Part shown: piece after piece, positions 1-12,471 of the stretch
Numbering within the stretch: the stretch's first letter is position 1
How the letters are laid out: each line of letters begins with the position of its first letter
Assembly (NCBI GenBank): GCA_023512835.1
Contig: CM042092.1
Coordinates: 511,984-575,983, forward strand
DNA: 64,000 nt
Reading direction: 5' to 3'
Source of the DNA: Taxillus chinensis
Taxonomy: Eukaryota > Streptophyta > Magnoliopsida > Santalales > Loranthaceae
Translations under genes and position numbers: made by a program
The notes under the pieces: model-generated
Told to the model about the DNA's origin: nothing
Seen by the model: only the letters and a program-made list of their open reading frames with translations
The model's database searches: none

Positions 1-1013
1 AGACATCAAGTTTATGCAAGAGTATGAATCGCCTATACATCTTGTAACTCGTTCTATGAGCTGTATAAACATTATATATAAATGATACAATTATATTACA
101 AAATTATGTAGTGAAGCTCTGAACCATGACATCTTCCCCCATTTAAGCTCGTGACATCCCCTTCCTTGTAGTGCTTGATGTGGTTCGTGACCATTGCCGT
201 GTTCTTGAACCTTTCCTTTATTACCCATTTGCCAAAGAACAAAAAAGAAGAAAAAAGAAAAAACAGAAGTACCAAAGAACCTGAAAGCTAAAACCTTCTC
301 ATTTTTCAAAGTAAGTCTGAATCTCACTCATCACCTCTTTTATATAAAAAGCAATAAAATGTCTTTTTTGGTACAAAAAAAAGAGAAATTCACAGCTAAG
401 AGCGGACTTAATGAAAACACAAAAGGGCACTAAGGGTAAAATATAAAGCTCCATGAAAAGAAAGAAAAAGTAAAGATGAACTTAGTGAAAGCCCAAAAGG
501 ACACTAAGGGTAAAATACAAAGCCAAACAAAGGGACCAAGCTCGAAAGTCACCTAAAGCAGCTCGATAAAATCTCAAGCACCTCAAGTGAGACCCCTCTT
601 CAAGTCATCAAGAGAGTAGTGAGCATAGATATTATTTAGAGGTTGGTCTATAAATGAAAGGATTGGTCAAATCTTAAGCATGCTCTGATCAACCTTTTAA
701 ATCCATATTTTTAAAAACTATTATTTTGTTCTATAAAAGAAAGACATGTTAAACTCTTATGATAATAAATAAGTTATATGCAAGGATGTAGTTTTCTCAA
801 AACTCTTTATCATTTTTTAAAATTATTTTTAAAAAGCTCCCCAAACAAAGTTTTCTTGAACATTCCATGTATGGGAGTGTTAGCATATAGAGATTATGGA
901 GCCCCAACCTCTTACAGTAGAAGAAACAAATGGTTCAAGAAATCCCACTGCCTCATTCCCCAATACAAAAAAGGGGCTTCAAAACTTAATCACAAATTCA
1001 CATTGTATTTTGG
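1..1013. other. AT-rich stretch, nothing recognised
   Basis: No convincing coding region, LTR end or RNA gene is visible. Short open frames are AT-rich and lack recognisable motifs. A short direct similarity occurs around 420-530, where phrases such as cactaagggtaaaata appear twice about 70 bp apart. The stretch ends where the E1 LTR begins. Confidence 0.5.
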
Positions 1014-2143
1014 TGGTCTTGGGGCCCCAGAGGGGGGTTAATTAGTTTTTTTTTCTAACTTTTTTTTTTCTCTCAAGACACAAAGACTTATCTAGTTTAA
1101 GTGATAATATCACTGCGGAAGATAACCAGATAGTGGAAGTATTTTGTTTTATTATCACAAAGTGATTACAACAAAATAGAAGCAAACACTCTCTTACACT
1201 CGTTTACAACTTTGAATTCACACACTAGCCAAGTGCCTTTTCTATATTTTTGCACTTCTTCGCTCTAGCTCACTTTTTTTCATGAAGTAAAAGTATGAAT
1301 ATTTATACAAAACATTCTTAAGAGACAACCTTGGAACTTGAAGTTCCGGAATGCGTTCCGTACTAACTATCCCCTGTGAATCTATCCGCCTTGACCGCCA
1401 GGATTGTGGAGTTCAAGATCTTGGATTTGAAGAGTATAAGTGTCTTTGTGAGTTCCGAGATACAATTAAGGTTGTGTCCACATATCCGGATGATCCACGT
1501 GTAAGATTCTTCTTGTTATAAATGCATTCGTCTTACATCGGGACAAGACGAGCCGATAACTTTAAATGCGGTTTCATTGGAGCAAGTGTCTTCTTGGTCC
1601 GGTGTAATTTTCCTTACTCCGTAGTTAATGAAGCTCGGAACCTTACTCCGTGTCGGTGGTTGCTTACTCCGTATCTATTCAGTACTAGAATCCTTAGTCC
1701 GTGTCGTCGTTCTTCCTTACTCATGTAAGTTTCCTTACTCCGTATGTAAGTTCCTTACTCCGGGTGTAAGTTCTTTACTCCGTGTGTAAGTTCCTTACTC
1801 CGTATGTAAGTTCCTTACTCCGGGCGAGTAATAAGTCCGGATTCCTTACTCCGCATCTATTTTCCTTACTCCGCACTTATTTTCCTTACTCCGCACTTAT
1901 CCTTACTCCGCATTTATTTTCCTTACTCCGCACTTATTGTTACTTGGTTATTTACCAAGTGTTTGACGACACTAACTCTTGTCCTGGATCAGGATTATGT
2001 ATCCTGTCCTTAGCTTTGCTCTCACGAGTGCATCTTTGGATTAGTGACATACCTTCTGCAATGATCAAATAAACACAAAAGATCTCGGATCAAATTACAT
2101 AAGGCTTTAACGGCATTATCCAAATTCCTGGGTTTGATCCAAC
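1014..2143 (-). repeat. E1 3' LTR
   Basis: Nearly identical to 12472-13601 over its whole length, which defines it as an LTR. On the plus strand its right end is gatccaaca, followed directly by a polypurine-tract complement. The left end is degenerate (tggtcttggggcc in place of tggtcccttggagcc). A minus-strand TATAAATA lies at 1300-1307. About 15 copies of a TTCCTTACTCCG-like motif lie at 1611-1940. Confidence 0.9.
1611..1940 (-). repeat. TTCCTTACTCCG tandem motif array in E1 3' LTR
   Basis: About fifteen imperfect copies of ttccttactccg separated by 8-12 bases (gtatgtaag, gcacttatt and similar). The array lies upstream of the TATAAATA box when read on the minus strand, so it is in U3 and could be an enhancer array; the function is inferred. 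The same array occurs in every other LTR of this family in the window, with variable copy number. Confidence 0.85.
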
Positions 2144-2154
2144 AATCTCCCCCA
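2144..2154 (-). other. E1 polypurine tract
   Basis: The minus strand reads ttgggggagat directly before the TGTTGG start of the 3' LTR. This is the expected position of the plus-strand DNA priming site of an LTR retrotransposon. The same sequence flanks the E2 3' LTR at 17630-17640. Confidence 0.8.
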
Positions 2155-2306
2155 ATTATGGATATGCCTAAACCCTTTGTAATCTGATCTGGTAAGCGAT
2201 GCAAACGAATATCATACGTAATACACAACACAACCAATTTCATTGATCAGCAACTAAATACAAATCAGCCTTAATACAGATTTTTCACTAAGGTACATAA
2301 GGCTTA

Positions 2307-5039
2307 CTATACTTGAAGATCATAGTTGTTCGCCTTCTCTCTTAGCTCCATTGTCTCGCTGCGTCGTAAAGGTGGAGTGTTGGCTCCAATGTTTGTCCAC
2401 AGTTAAGAACGATTTGATGAAATGACAAACAAAGGCTCCGAACTATCTCCATCCCATTGTGGCACTTGCTTCTTGCCCCGGAATGTCGCCTTGAGTTTCT
2501 CGGTAAGCGCGGGGTGTGATACCCAACTCTTCATATAGTCCGGCTTTCTTCACGGCTTCGATTAGTCCGAGACACGAGGTTCCCATTGATTCTTCCTAAC
2601 GAAGTGCTCCACAATCCGATGAGAATCAATGAGAATCATCTCGCTTGGATTGAATCATGAAGACAGCCATCATGAAGTGTGGCGACATGATCCGGTACGG
2701 AATGAGGATGGTTGAGAGAGTTTTCCATGGCTTGCTATCTTCGGCAGTCCGTCGATGTAAGTCCGAATTAACTCCACACTGGGAAGATAGCCCTCATTCC
2801 AACATGGCGAAACTTCAAACAAGTGCCCATCTTCGTAAAGAGATGGAAACAGCCTCATCTCCATTTTAGCGACTCTCGAGAAGTTATCAATGTCTTCTCG
2901 TAGTAAAGAGTCCTTTCTCCGAACAAAGAGTCCGAATGTCGGACGGAGAGAAAGGATACATTTCAGAAAGACATCTTCTCTCGGCAGACGACGCAAAGAT
3001 AGGCCTTCATTGCCTTGCGAAGCTTCCATCCGCATCAGACGGGTCAAACTCCGCATAGGATGGGAGGAAGGTACCAGCTGCGGATGAAGAGGATGGAGGA
3101 GGAGCTGGAGGTGCGATAGAGGAGCTAGGTTGAGAGAAGCGGCTTCGTTTGGGAATTTGAACTCCCTGGCACCGAAGTGGCAGTCGCTTCTCGGTCCGGG
3201 AAGATGGTTGTGGGGGCGAGAAGGAGTAGATGGATCGGATGACACTTTCTCCCCCGGTTTGGCGGATCGCCGGGAAGCAACGGGAGGACGAGCCATCGTA
3301 TGCGCCGATCCGCGAAGGAAGTAGATAGTGAATGAACGGAGGTGGCGACAAGATCCATTTTCTCGCTCAATGGAAGTGGAGGAGTCGGTGAGGGCGGAGA
3401 GTAGTTGGCGCCGAGGGCATCAACTTTGGCAACTATGGCGGAAATTTGGGCGTTTGAGCGTGAGCATGGCGGTCCAGTGAGCGGAAAGCACAGATCGGAG
3501 TGGACCGTGCCAAAAGAGGCACGCCCAAGGGCTAACTCGGAGCTTTGGAGGACTCCCCGCATGAACAGGAGCAGGAGTGCGGTGGGCGAGGAGTCCGCAG
3601 AGTAGTAAGAAGCAGCAGGAGCATCCGGAGCATCGAGGCATCCGGAGCTTCGGAGGCATCCGGAGCATTGGAGGCATCCGGAGCAAGAGACCCGCTTGAC
3701 CAGACAAGTCAACTACGGGGAATCGCGGCGGTAGGAGAAGAGGGCCCAGCCTTAGCGGGGAGAAGGACTTCGGGTAGCGGGACTCGGGCCTGAGGGTGTA
3801 GGGAACGACACATCGGGAATGGCGGCCCGGCGTAAGAAAGCCGTGGTCCAGATTCCGGATGATCATAGTCTCCGGGGATTGGGTATTGCGTGTGTAAAAC
3901 ACCCGGAGATCGTTGTCGGGAATGGAGGAGGTGTGGGCTAGGCGAAACGGAGCCGAGGTCCGTTAAGGTGACGGCGGAGAGATGGTCAAGGTAATCTCGG
4001 GGTTGAGGTAGAGGAGGCAAGGGGGCTTCGGGAGAAGCGGCCGGGACATCGGCGGTGGCGACGGCAACGGCGGTATCAACCGGCAGCAGCTATAGCGGAT
4101 GTGGAGGGAGTGGGAACATCGGCAGCAGAGGGGGCGGAGGAAATAGCTTTAGACGCACTGCGTTGAGAGGGCCCCGCAACCTCGGACGGTTCCAGCACGG
4201 ACGCCTGGGCTGGGAGGCCCGTGAGTGGGAGGGCGCAGCCACGGACCGAATCCGGGAGGATCGGTGTCCGAAGCGACCTCGGGGGCTTGGTCGTCGGAGG
4301 GGTCACCAACGGAGCCGCCTTGTTGTTCCGAGGCGCAGAGCGCGGGAGAGCTACCGTGGGTCGGCGAGCGGTCATGTTTCCGTCCGGCGTAAGGTGACGA
4401 AGATAAAGAGCCGAGGGAAACGAGACAGCATCAACTCGGGCGAAATGGTCCGGACGAAGATGCCTGGAAGACAATGCCGAGGATGCGCCCATAGGAATGG
4501 TTTTTGGGACCATTCTGGTAGCAAACGAAATAAGAACATCCCCCAATCCATCTAAGACCTTCAAAACGCCGTACATGGCCGGTAGAAGATCGTACGGAAC
4601 CGAGTCCAGGGCTGATGTGCGAGCCGCGTAGGCATCGACTTAGAATAGTCGCCATACATCGATAGCGACCCTGGAAGGATTTCACCTTGTATTCCTTCCC
4701 TTTGGTTGTGCACCCCATAGAAGCCGCCATCGGTTCGGCATCCGGACGCCGTGGTTCACCAAGAGGAAGGTGAAGAGCGGCGCGGAGAACAGTTTGGAGT
4801 GATGATGATGGATTCGCCACGGACATGAGAGGTTATGGAATCGGTAGTGCGGCGAATCCGTTTGTAATACTCAAGAATGTCATCGATAAAAAGATCGATG
4901 GGATTGGAGACCAGGTTGAGTATGCGAGGCTTCAAGAAGAGGGCGAAGATGGTGAAACCAATCCGGAGGATTAGAAACAAGATTCCAATCAACTAGATGG
5001 CCAGGGATTAACGCCGGAAAGAAAGATTCTGGGTGCCAT
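2307..5039 (-). pseudogene. E1 ORF3 (extra 3' ORF, envelope-like position), frameshifted
   Basis: About 910 codons from an ATG at 5039 to TAG at 2307, broken into several frames. Start and stop are supported by alignment with E2 (20487-17791) and with the E3 start at 63217. The N-terminal third contains a region with a YVRGE-type segment followed by LRAALHLP and later a DPMAASMG segment. A Pro/Ser-rich middle follows, then a short heptad-like segment (QISAIVAKVDALGA), then a C-terminal domain containing SPCWNEGYLP and ending NYDLQV. The ORF sits between pol and the 3' LTR, where Sireviruses carry envelope-like ORFs. I see no clear signal peptide or membrane helix, so the envelope label rests on position only. 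Resemblance to the plant-transposon-associated domain found in several plant LTR elements is possible but unverified. An early frameshift just after the start (an extra C in the proline codon region) breaks this copy. Confidence 0.65.
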
Positions 5040-6717
5040 TGCAGATTTGATGGGAAGGAAAAGAGGAAAGGTGAGGTCTTGACAGGTAGAAGGAGCAACG
5101 AGAGGGTTAGGGATTTGAAATAAGCAATACTCGTGCTTCGCAGAATGATCCGAACATATAAGACCAAGTCCGCAAATGTCAGCGGGTCTAGGAATGTGGG
5201 AGTGAGGTGGGGACCCGCGCGACATGCTGATGTCATTTGTCCGGATATCGAGGCGTCTCCGAATAAAACGATGTCGTGGAGACCACATGACCAAGTAGCG
5301 ATGACAACCGGTTGCCATCCAGGAGAAGTGTGTGTGCAACCCGAGATAGGCATTTAATGAATCATCATTATTCCTCCTCAAAAGCATGCGACATATGAGT
5401 ATACGTGGATTGTCACAATTGAACAAAGTCGGAGTCCGGAGGAAAGAGCCGACACTCATCCGGAGTTAATAATATTCGTGAAAGAGTATCCGGATGAATA
5501 ATAGACCTTGTCCGTCGTAAAAACGAGTTTGGTGAGAATGTAGAGTAGATTTCTTTGCAATCAATAAGTCGAAGAGAAGAGAAGTACCACAACACTTCAA
5601 ATCCGAGACTATGGACTGGATTTATCAATACAATTGCAAAGAAAATCGAACCTGTAGCTAAATAAAAATATACTTGAAAATACAAAAGCTTAACAGGCAA
5701 AAGATTAGTATGGATTAGAGAAGATAATCAATGAAAAACAACATAATCCGAACTAATAAGTAATGTAACTCATGCATGGCTAAGAATGTAGTAGACGTAC
5801 GCAATGTGAACTTGATCAATATTACTCGAGTCGGGGCATATGTCGGATAGCAATACACAGGTTCATATAGGTCAACATAAGCGAAACCGTCTTTGCCGAA
5901 CAAATAGCATAAGATTAATTAAAGGTCAAATGATTTGGCTTCATTAGGATTCATGAGTGTGAGATGAAAAGGTGAACACATGTCAAAAGAATGCAGATGA
6001 TTAATCGATTAAAATGCATGGTTGAAGGAAGAACATACATCCACACATGCCACTTTTCCGATTTAAAACAAAGATGTCCAATCAGATCCCGAAGTAATAA
6101 GCGTAGAGAAGGGAGAATCTGAGACATATTAGGGGTTCATTGCTGCTCCCCCGTAGATCATTTAATCCTCTCAATGAAAAGCTCCCCCTCAGGATAGACG
6201 ATTAAGGAAAAAGGTCATGAGACATATACGGGGGTATTATTAATAAAATATAAAGCATTTTCTCCCCCGTAGATTGTGCAATCCTCTCGGTTGACCGTTC
6301 CAATTTGTAGTTCAAGACTGCCTATCTTATTAGAAGACTATACTTGAAGCCGATCAGAATGCGTTTGTGTATTCATCCACCAGGCATTCCAAGCTAGCCC
6401 ATTTCACTCCTTCAACTATGCACGTTAATGGAGTAATCTAAATGAACATGCTTTGATCATGTGGTGATTAATGGATATGAAGATCATGAATCCGATCGAG
6501 GTAAATCATATAAACTGTAATTATGTTAGCTTTAAACGACTTCATCGGGAAACGCAAGCATCCTCCCAATATGAGGTTGAGATTAACATCGAAACATGGA
6601 ACCGGTGGAGTCGGTAAGTATGATCAACAATGCAATCAGTGAGTTTCTACTACTTTCAAGAAACATACAATGCATGGTTTGTGAGAGAATATCCTGTTGT
6701 GAAATTTAAATGAGAAA
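5040..6717 (-). other. E1 spacer between pol and ORF3
   Basis: Non-coding region of about 1.7 kb conserved in E2 (20488-22148) and E3 (61519-63216). On the minus strand just after pol, around 6130-6300, it holds two imperfect copies of a block that starts gagaggat, contains a ctacgggggag-type purine run and ends near tatgtctc, plus a gagggggagc motif near 6181-6190. Conservation without coding potential suggests cis-acting roles: polypurine tracts, or a promoter or splice site for ORF3. No function is shown directly. Confidence 0.6.
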
Positions 6718-9700
6718 CTATGCGAGAGAAGTCGAGCATACCTAGTTGGAAGAGTAGTTCGAAAAACCTCGCATCAGGGGAGGGGCTTTGTAAATATGTC
6801 TGCTAATTGATCTTCAGTGGCAACATGTTCCAGTGAAATATGCTTTTTAAGAACATGATCGCGTATGAAGTGATACCTGACCTCAATGTGCTTCGTCTTA
6901 GGATGCATGACAGGATTGTTGCTGATGGCAATTGCACTAGTGTTGTCACAAGAAAGTGGAATAGAGGACATGTTGAATCCGTAGTCGGTAAGTTGACTTT
7001 GCATCCAAAGTAGTCGTGCGCAAAGAACTTCAACGACTGATATATTCCGCCTCAGCAGAGAGGTTGATACGGAATTCTGCTTCTTACGAACCATGAGATC
7101 AATCTATTTCCAAGAAACCGACACGTACCGCTTGTGCTTTTCTGTCGATGCGACATCCAGTGAGTCGGCATCGTAGTACCCTGATAAGGTGAAATTGGAC
7201 TCCTTTGGGTACCAGAGTCCCAAATTCATCGTCCCTTTGAGATACCTTAAGATCCGTTTTACATGAAGCATATGTGACTCCTTGGGATTCGCTCCGATAT
7301 CGTGCACAAATGCAAGTTGCAAACATAATGTCTCGGGCGACTTGTTGTAAGATAGAGCAAGGATCCGATCATCCCTCGTAGTCGGTCACATTTACCGATA
7401 TGCCGTCCATATCCGGATCTAACTTGGCACCGACAGGCATTGGAGTTTTGACGGGAGATGAACCTTCCATACCAAACTTCTTAATAAGATCGCGAGTGTA
7501 CTTAGCCTGATTGATAAAGATTCCTTCCTTTAATTGTTTGACTTCAATTCCAAGGAAGTAGGACGGTTCTCCCATCATGCTCATTTCAAACTTGCCTGTC
7601 ATCAACTTAGCAAACTCTTCACAAAGCTTCGGATTTGTTGATCCGAAAATGATATCGTCCACGTATATTTGTACGATCGAGTGTGTCCTTTCTCTTGTCG
7701 TAGAAATAGGGTGGTATCTATCTTCCCTTTTGGAAGTTATGAGCAAGTAGAATTCGATAGTGTGTCGTACCAGGCTCGGGGAGCTTGCTTCAAACCATAT
7801 AGAGCTTTCGAAGTTTGTAGACAAGATGTCCTGCCTTAGGTTCAATGAAGCCGGAGGTTGTTCAACATACACCTCCTCTTGAAGGTCTCCATTCAGGAAT
7901 GCGCTCTTGACGTCCATTTGATAAACTATGAAGTTTTCATATGAAGCATACGCCAGAAACATTCGGATTGCCTCAAGTCTTGCGACCGGAGCAAAGGTTT
8001 CATCATAATCTATTCCCTCTTCTTGACGATATCCTTTGGCTACCAGCCTGGCTTTGTTCCTGGATTACTTATTCCATCCGTATCAAGTTTGTTCCAACAC
8101 CCATTTAACGCCATATGACTTGCTGAGACTTAGGCCTTGGTACTAAGGTCCACACATTATTTCTCTTAAATTGATTCAGTTCTTCTTGCATGGCTTTATC
8201 CAGTTTGAATCCTGAAGAGCTTCATCTACCACCTTTGGTTCTATTTGAGATAGAAAGCATGAGTGAAGACTCATGTTTGAGGTGGCTGCTCTTGTTCTTA
8301 CACCAACGGTAGGATCACCAATCACTTGATCCGAGGGATGGTTTCGAGTCCATCTATAATTCGTGCGTGTGTTGGTTGTCCTTGAACAATTTGAAGCTCT
8401 TCCAGATTGGGTGGTTCAGTTGTATCAACTGGTTGGGCTTGAAGTAGATGTTTCCGTATTTAGAGGTACGGATGAACTGATTGGTTCTTCAACACTGTTT
8501 CTTTCGGTGTTAACTAGTCCGGACGGACTTGAAGGTGCTCCGGAATTTTGTGTATCTGCAGGAGTTTGTCCGGAGCTAAGTGGTAGTCCTGGAGCTAAGT
8601 GGTAGTCCGGAGTCCGAGTCATCCGTAGCATTATCCATAAAATTCCGTTGTGTTTTGCGGATGCCACGTGGTTGGTCAGGATACCGGTCGGCATGTGTAA
8701 AGAATATTCATAAACTTTAAGTAATCGACGTTTCGTTTATGCACCTGCAGATTAGAATTTGAAGGACCGACTTTTGACCAATCGAGATTAGCTTCATCAA
8801 AGGTTACATGGATAGATTCTTCAACTTTAAAAAGTTTTCTATTGAAGACCCGATAAGCCTTGCTATGAAGTGAGTACCCGACAAAAAATCCCATCATCGT
8901 ATTTTGGTTCAAATTTATTCCGGTCTCTTTGCCATTGATCGGTATATAGCAAGTACATCCGAAAGCTCGAAATGTGAAATTGAAGGTTTTCGACCTCTCC
9001 ACATCTCATAGGGTGTTTTCATGGTAGATTTATTTATTAGAGTTCTGTTACGAACATAGCAGGCAGTGGGACACGACTTGACCCATGGACCGAGAGGAAG
9101 CATTGCCCTGGCTAACATGGATCTACCAGCTTCAACTAAAGTTCGATTCTTGCGCTCGCTACCCCATTTTGTTGTGGGGTTCGGGGCGCCGAAAAAGTCA
9201 TGTTGTATGCCCTGTTCGAAACAATATGATCTCATTTCGGAAAAATCAAATTCCAGCCATGATCACTCCTGATGCATTTAATGCTCGGTCCTTGTGAGTT
9301 GCTTATCCAGTTGAAGAGATCTACAAGATGTTCAAAAGTTTGATCCTTTGATTTCAGGAACATCACCCATGTGTATCTGGTGAAATCATTGATAACCACA
9401 AGGGTATATCTCGCACCAGCTAGTGATTAAAACGAGATATAGGACCACATAGGTCCATATGAAGAAGTTGCAGAGGAGCGATTATTGAGTTAACCGATTT
9501 GCTCTTAAAGCCGTGTTTGGTCTGTTTACCAAGTTGGCATTCTCGACAGAGAGTGTCTCTGGAGAACTTGAGTTTGGGTAGACCAGGTGACAAGATCAAG
9601 TGATGCTAATTTAGACAAAGTCTTAAAGTTCAAATGTGCGTATCGCTTGTGCCATAACCAACTATCTTCATCCGATGCTTTCGTGAGGAAACATACAGGG

Positions 9701-10116
9701 TCGAAGAATTATTTCTTAAGACCACCGAGTATATGTCCCCATCTCTTGATCCGGATAACTTAACATCTCCTGGATAAGTTTTCTCTTCTTGTCAGGTGTT
9801 GGACAAAAAGGAAACAGAAATCCTTTGTCACATAGTTTCATCGACACTTAGCAAATTATGCTTTAAACCTTCGACCGGTGCAACTTTAGTGATTGATACA
9901 CACCGTTAGTTAAAGTGCCATACCCAGGCCTTACCTTTCTTGTTGTCGCCATATGAGACGGATGGACCTTGTTTATCATTAACTTCTACAAGTAGAGTCC
10001 TGGTCACCCGTCATATGTCCGGAGCATCCACTATCAAGGATCCACTTGCTTTGATTTATCTTTAACTTCAAGTGATCCGGCAATTCATTCCAGAGATGCT
10101 CCTGAAAGACAACAGT
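6718..10116 (-). pseudogene. E1 pol (protease-integrase-RT-RNase H), frameshifted
   Basis: Copia-type polyprotein follows the in-frame TAA at the end of gag. The protease motif WILDSGCSGHMTG lies near 10010-10040. Integrase fragments are at about 8676-9700 and keep the catalytic Glu in SERKNRTL. Reverse transcriptase at about 7370-8150 has the catalytic YVDD at 7654-7665. RNase H at about 6770-7200 includes CDNTSAIAI. The frame ends at a TAG (6718-6720). Small insertions and deletions break the frame many times, for example at the protease, before the RT fingers and at the RNase H STAEAEY segment. In an intact element the product would mature into enzymes for reverse transcription and integration. 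This copy cannot make a full protein as written, although some breaks may be sequence error. Confidence 0.85.
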
Positions 10117-12406
10117 TTACACTTTTGGTGCCCAAACTTGTTTCGGGCGGTTAGAGTGAGCAGCAGATTGTCAACATTTACGGATTTGATTTTGTTAGGA
10201 CTCTTAGCTTTCCAAGTTGACATTAACTTGTTAGTTTCAAATTGCTTTCTTTTATTTGGGATTTCTTGGGAGAGACACTCCTTTTAGATTTAGATTTTGT
10301 TTTGCTCGAAGAACCCCTTTTATAAAACTGATCTTTATTTGATTGAAATTGATTACAAAGCCAGTATCAGATAGACTCCAACATTCATAGTGATAATGAC
10401 CCATTTCCTACGGATGGAACAGACACTATAATGTGAAGTACAAACAGGGGATACGGGTCTCTTAGATTTTCTGATTTTCTACTCTGTTCCACGTGGCCTA
10501 ATCCATTACGTTTGGGTGACGCGCTCTTGGCCCTAAATGCGTCGGCCTTAGCCTTGTCTTTCTTTTTGGGTGCTACGATTTTGGCTTTAACCGCTAGCGG
10601 CCTTCCCTTCATCTTTAGTTACGGGTCTGCTTCGCTTCGGAAGTGCGATGTGACCTCGGTTCCAGATCATAAACTATGGTGCCACTGAAATGAAACCATC
10701 CAACGGTTTAGATGTACTAACAGGATATAAGTTGGTTAGTTTAGGAGTGAAATCCGGAGGACACTCGGTGGCTTTAGCTATGGAGGTTGATGGTTCAGAA
10801 CCTAGACCAGGTTTGACTCGAATGTCGTCGGGATCGGTCCCAAAGGTAGAGGCTATTTCCGGATTTTAGCCACTTACGATTTATTTCCTTTTCCTGTTCC
10901 AGTTCATTTTCGAGTCTTTTAACTATAACTTTTAGGCCTGAGAGATTGGTATTTAAGAGATGATTTTCAGCTCTTAGATCATGATACCAAGCTTCCTTTC
11001 CCCAAGTCGACGACGTCCTTTTCGAGTCTATTAATGGTAAATTCGAGACGTTTATTCGACTTTCCATATCTTTGTACATTTGAGTTATTATTAGTCTCTC
11101 ATTCTTTTCATGATCACATGCAATAGTAAGAGATTCTAATTTACTCGTGGAGCTCGAAGATAGAAGGTACCTCGGTATTTGCCATGAGGCGGACGTTCAG
11201 CAATGGTCGGCTCATCATCCGAGGATTCCTCCTCTTCTTCCGAGCCACTCATGTATTTTGTCACGAGCGCCTTTCTCTTGCTCTTGCTTTGTTATCCGAG
11301 GTGGAGCGGCGAGAATTTACCTTGTCACTTTTCTCGGCCACCTTTGCTTTGGACCTGCATTCCTTGGCCCAGGACCGGTTTTCCCACAGTTGAAACATTC
11401 CTGGGAACTGGACTCCGTCGCTCCTTCCGTTGGAACGATGATGATGAGCGTCTTCCGATCCCTTTTCTGCTTTTCCGTAGGAATCGCTCAAAGGATTTGA
11501 CAAGAAGGGCTATCTCCTCCTCCTCGTCGAATCGAATTGTCGGATACGTCCGTATCATCATTCCTCGGTATGTTTAGACATTCGGTAGCTTTGAGAGCTA
11601 CCCCCTTTTCTTTCCGAGCTATTTTTTCATCTCTCGTCGAGTACTTAAACCTGACTTCGTGAGTCCGCAGCTCTCCATATAGTTCTTCAAGGGGAACATA
11701 CTGCGCTTTTTGTCCGATTGCATCCGGAGTTGTTTGGAGTAGTAGCGATCCGGCAAGGAGCGAAAGAACTTGTCATTGATCCGGGATTGAGAGTAATGCT
11801 CATTGACGTCTTCGGTTCAAGTATGAGCTTGCCGAATCTCCGATAGATGCTTTCAAGTGATTCGCCTGGTTTATGATTAAAACTCTCAAAGTTCGGTCCG
11901 AGAGTACAGATCACATTCTCGTATCCGGGACCGACTCCCTCATGAGGATTGTCAGTTTGTCCCAAACGACTTTTGTCGTCATGCAGCCCTGGACGTCCGT
12001 GGAAAGCTTCGGAATCCAAGGACGATGTAACATAAGCCGAGCCTTTTCACTAGCGCACTTGCCAGGCTCTTTCATCGTTGGTAAGTTCAAGATCGGTCTT
12101 TGGCCTCCTTACGCCATGTTCTCCGATAGTCATCGGAATTGGAATCTCCCGATGAAGACATGGCCACATAAGATGATCATGGCAAACCATAAACATCTTC
12201 ATGCGAGCTTTCCACTGGGAGAAAAGCTCAGGTGTGAATTTGGGCGGTTTCGTTAGAGTAAACCCGAACTCCGTGGTTGAGAGCGGTGGCGACGGCAGGT
12301 TGTGGTGGATCGACATTTTCACCTGCTCGCTTCGATTCGGGATGGGCTCCTGTGCACCTCCGGAGTTAAGGCGAGTGTTGAAAAGCATACCGCTTTCTTC
12401 GGCCAT
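10117..12406 (-). pseudogene. E1 gag, frameshifted
   Basis: The ATG at 12406 matches the start used in E2 and E3 (MAEES). The N-terminal region has FTPELFSQWKARMKMFM and, further on, ESIYRRFGKLI, as in the UBN2-type gag of plant copia elements. A first CCHC knuckle near 11355-11405 keeps C-F-N-C, but its second half is damaged by a small deletion. A coiled-coil region covers about 10860-11150. The second knuckle near 10390-10430 reads C-S-I-R and is frameshifted. Gag ends at the TAA at 10117-10119, which is in frame with protease. Confidence 0.8.
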
Positions 12407-12454
12407 TTCCGAGATTGAAAGAGTGGGATCTCTACTTAACAGAAGTAGAACTTG

Positions 12455-12466
12455 CTCTGATACCAC
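12455..12466 (-). other. E1 primer binding site (initiator tRNA-Met)
   Basis: The minus strand reads TGGTATCAGAGC, five bases inside the 5' LTR (spacer tcaag). This matches the 3' end of plant initiator tRNA-Met and is the standard primer site of plant Ty1/copia elements. Confidence 0.92.
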
Positions 12467-12471
12467 TTGAT

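Noticed and set aside
1611..1940. Regularly spaced repeat that might suggest a CRISPR-like array
   Set aside because: The repeat is 12 bases with 8-12 base spacers that are themselves repeated, inside a plant LTR; it is a promoter-region repeat.
2890..4555. Plus-strand open frames opposite ORF3 of E1 (and the equivalent at 18300-20565)
   Set aside because: They overlap ORF3 on the opposite strand, show no motifs, and arise from the GC-rich codon pattern of ORF3.
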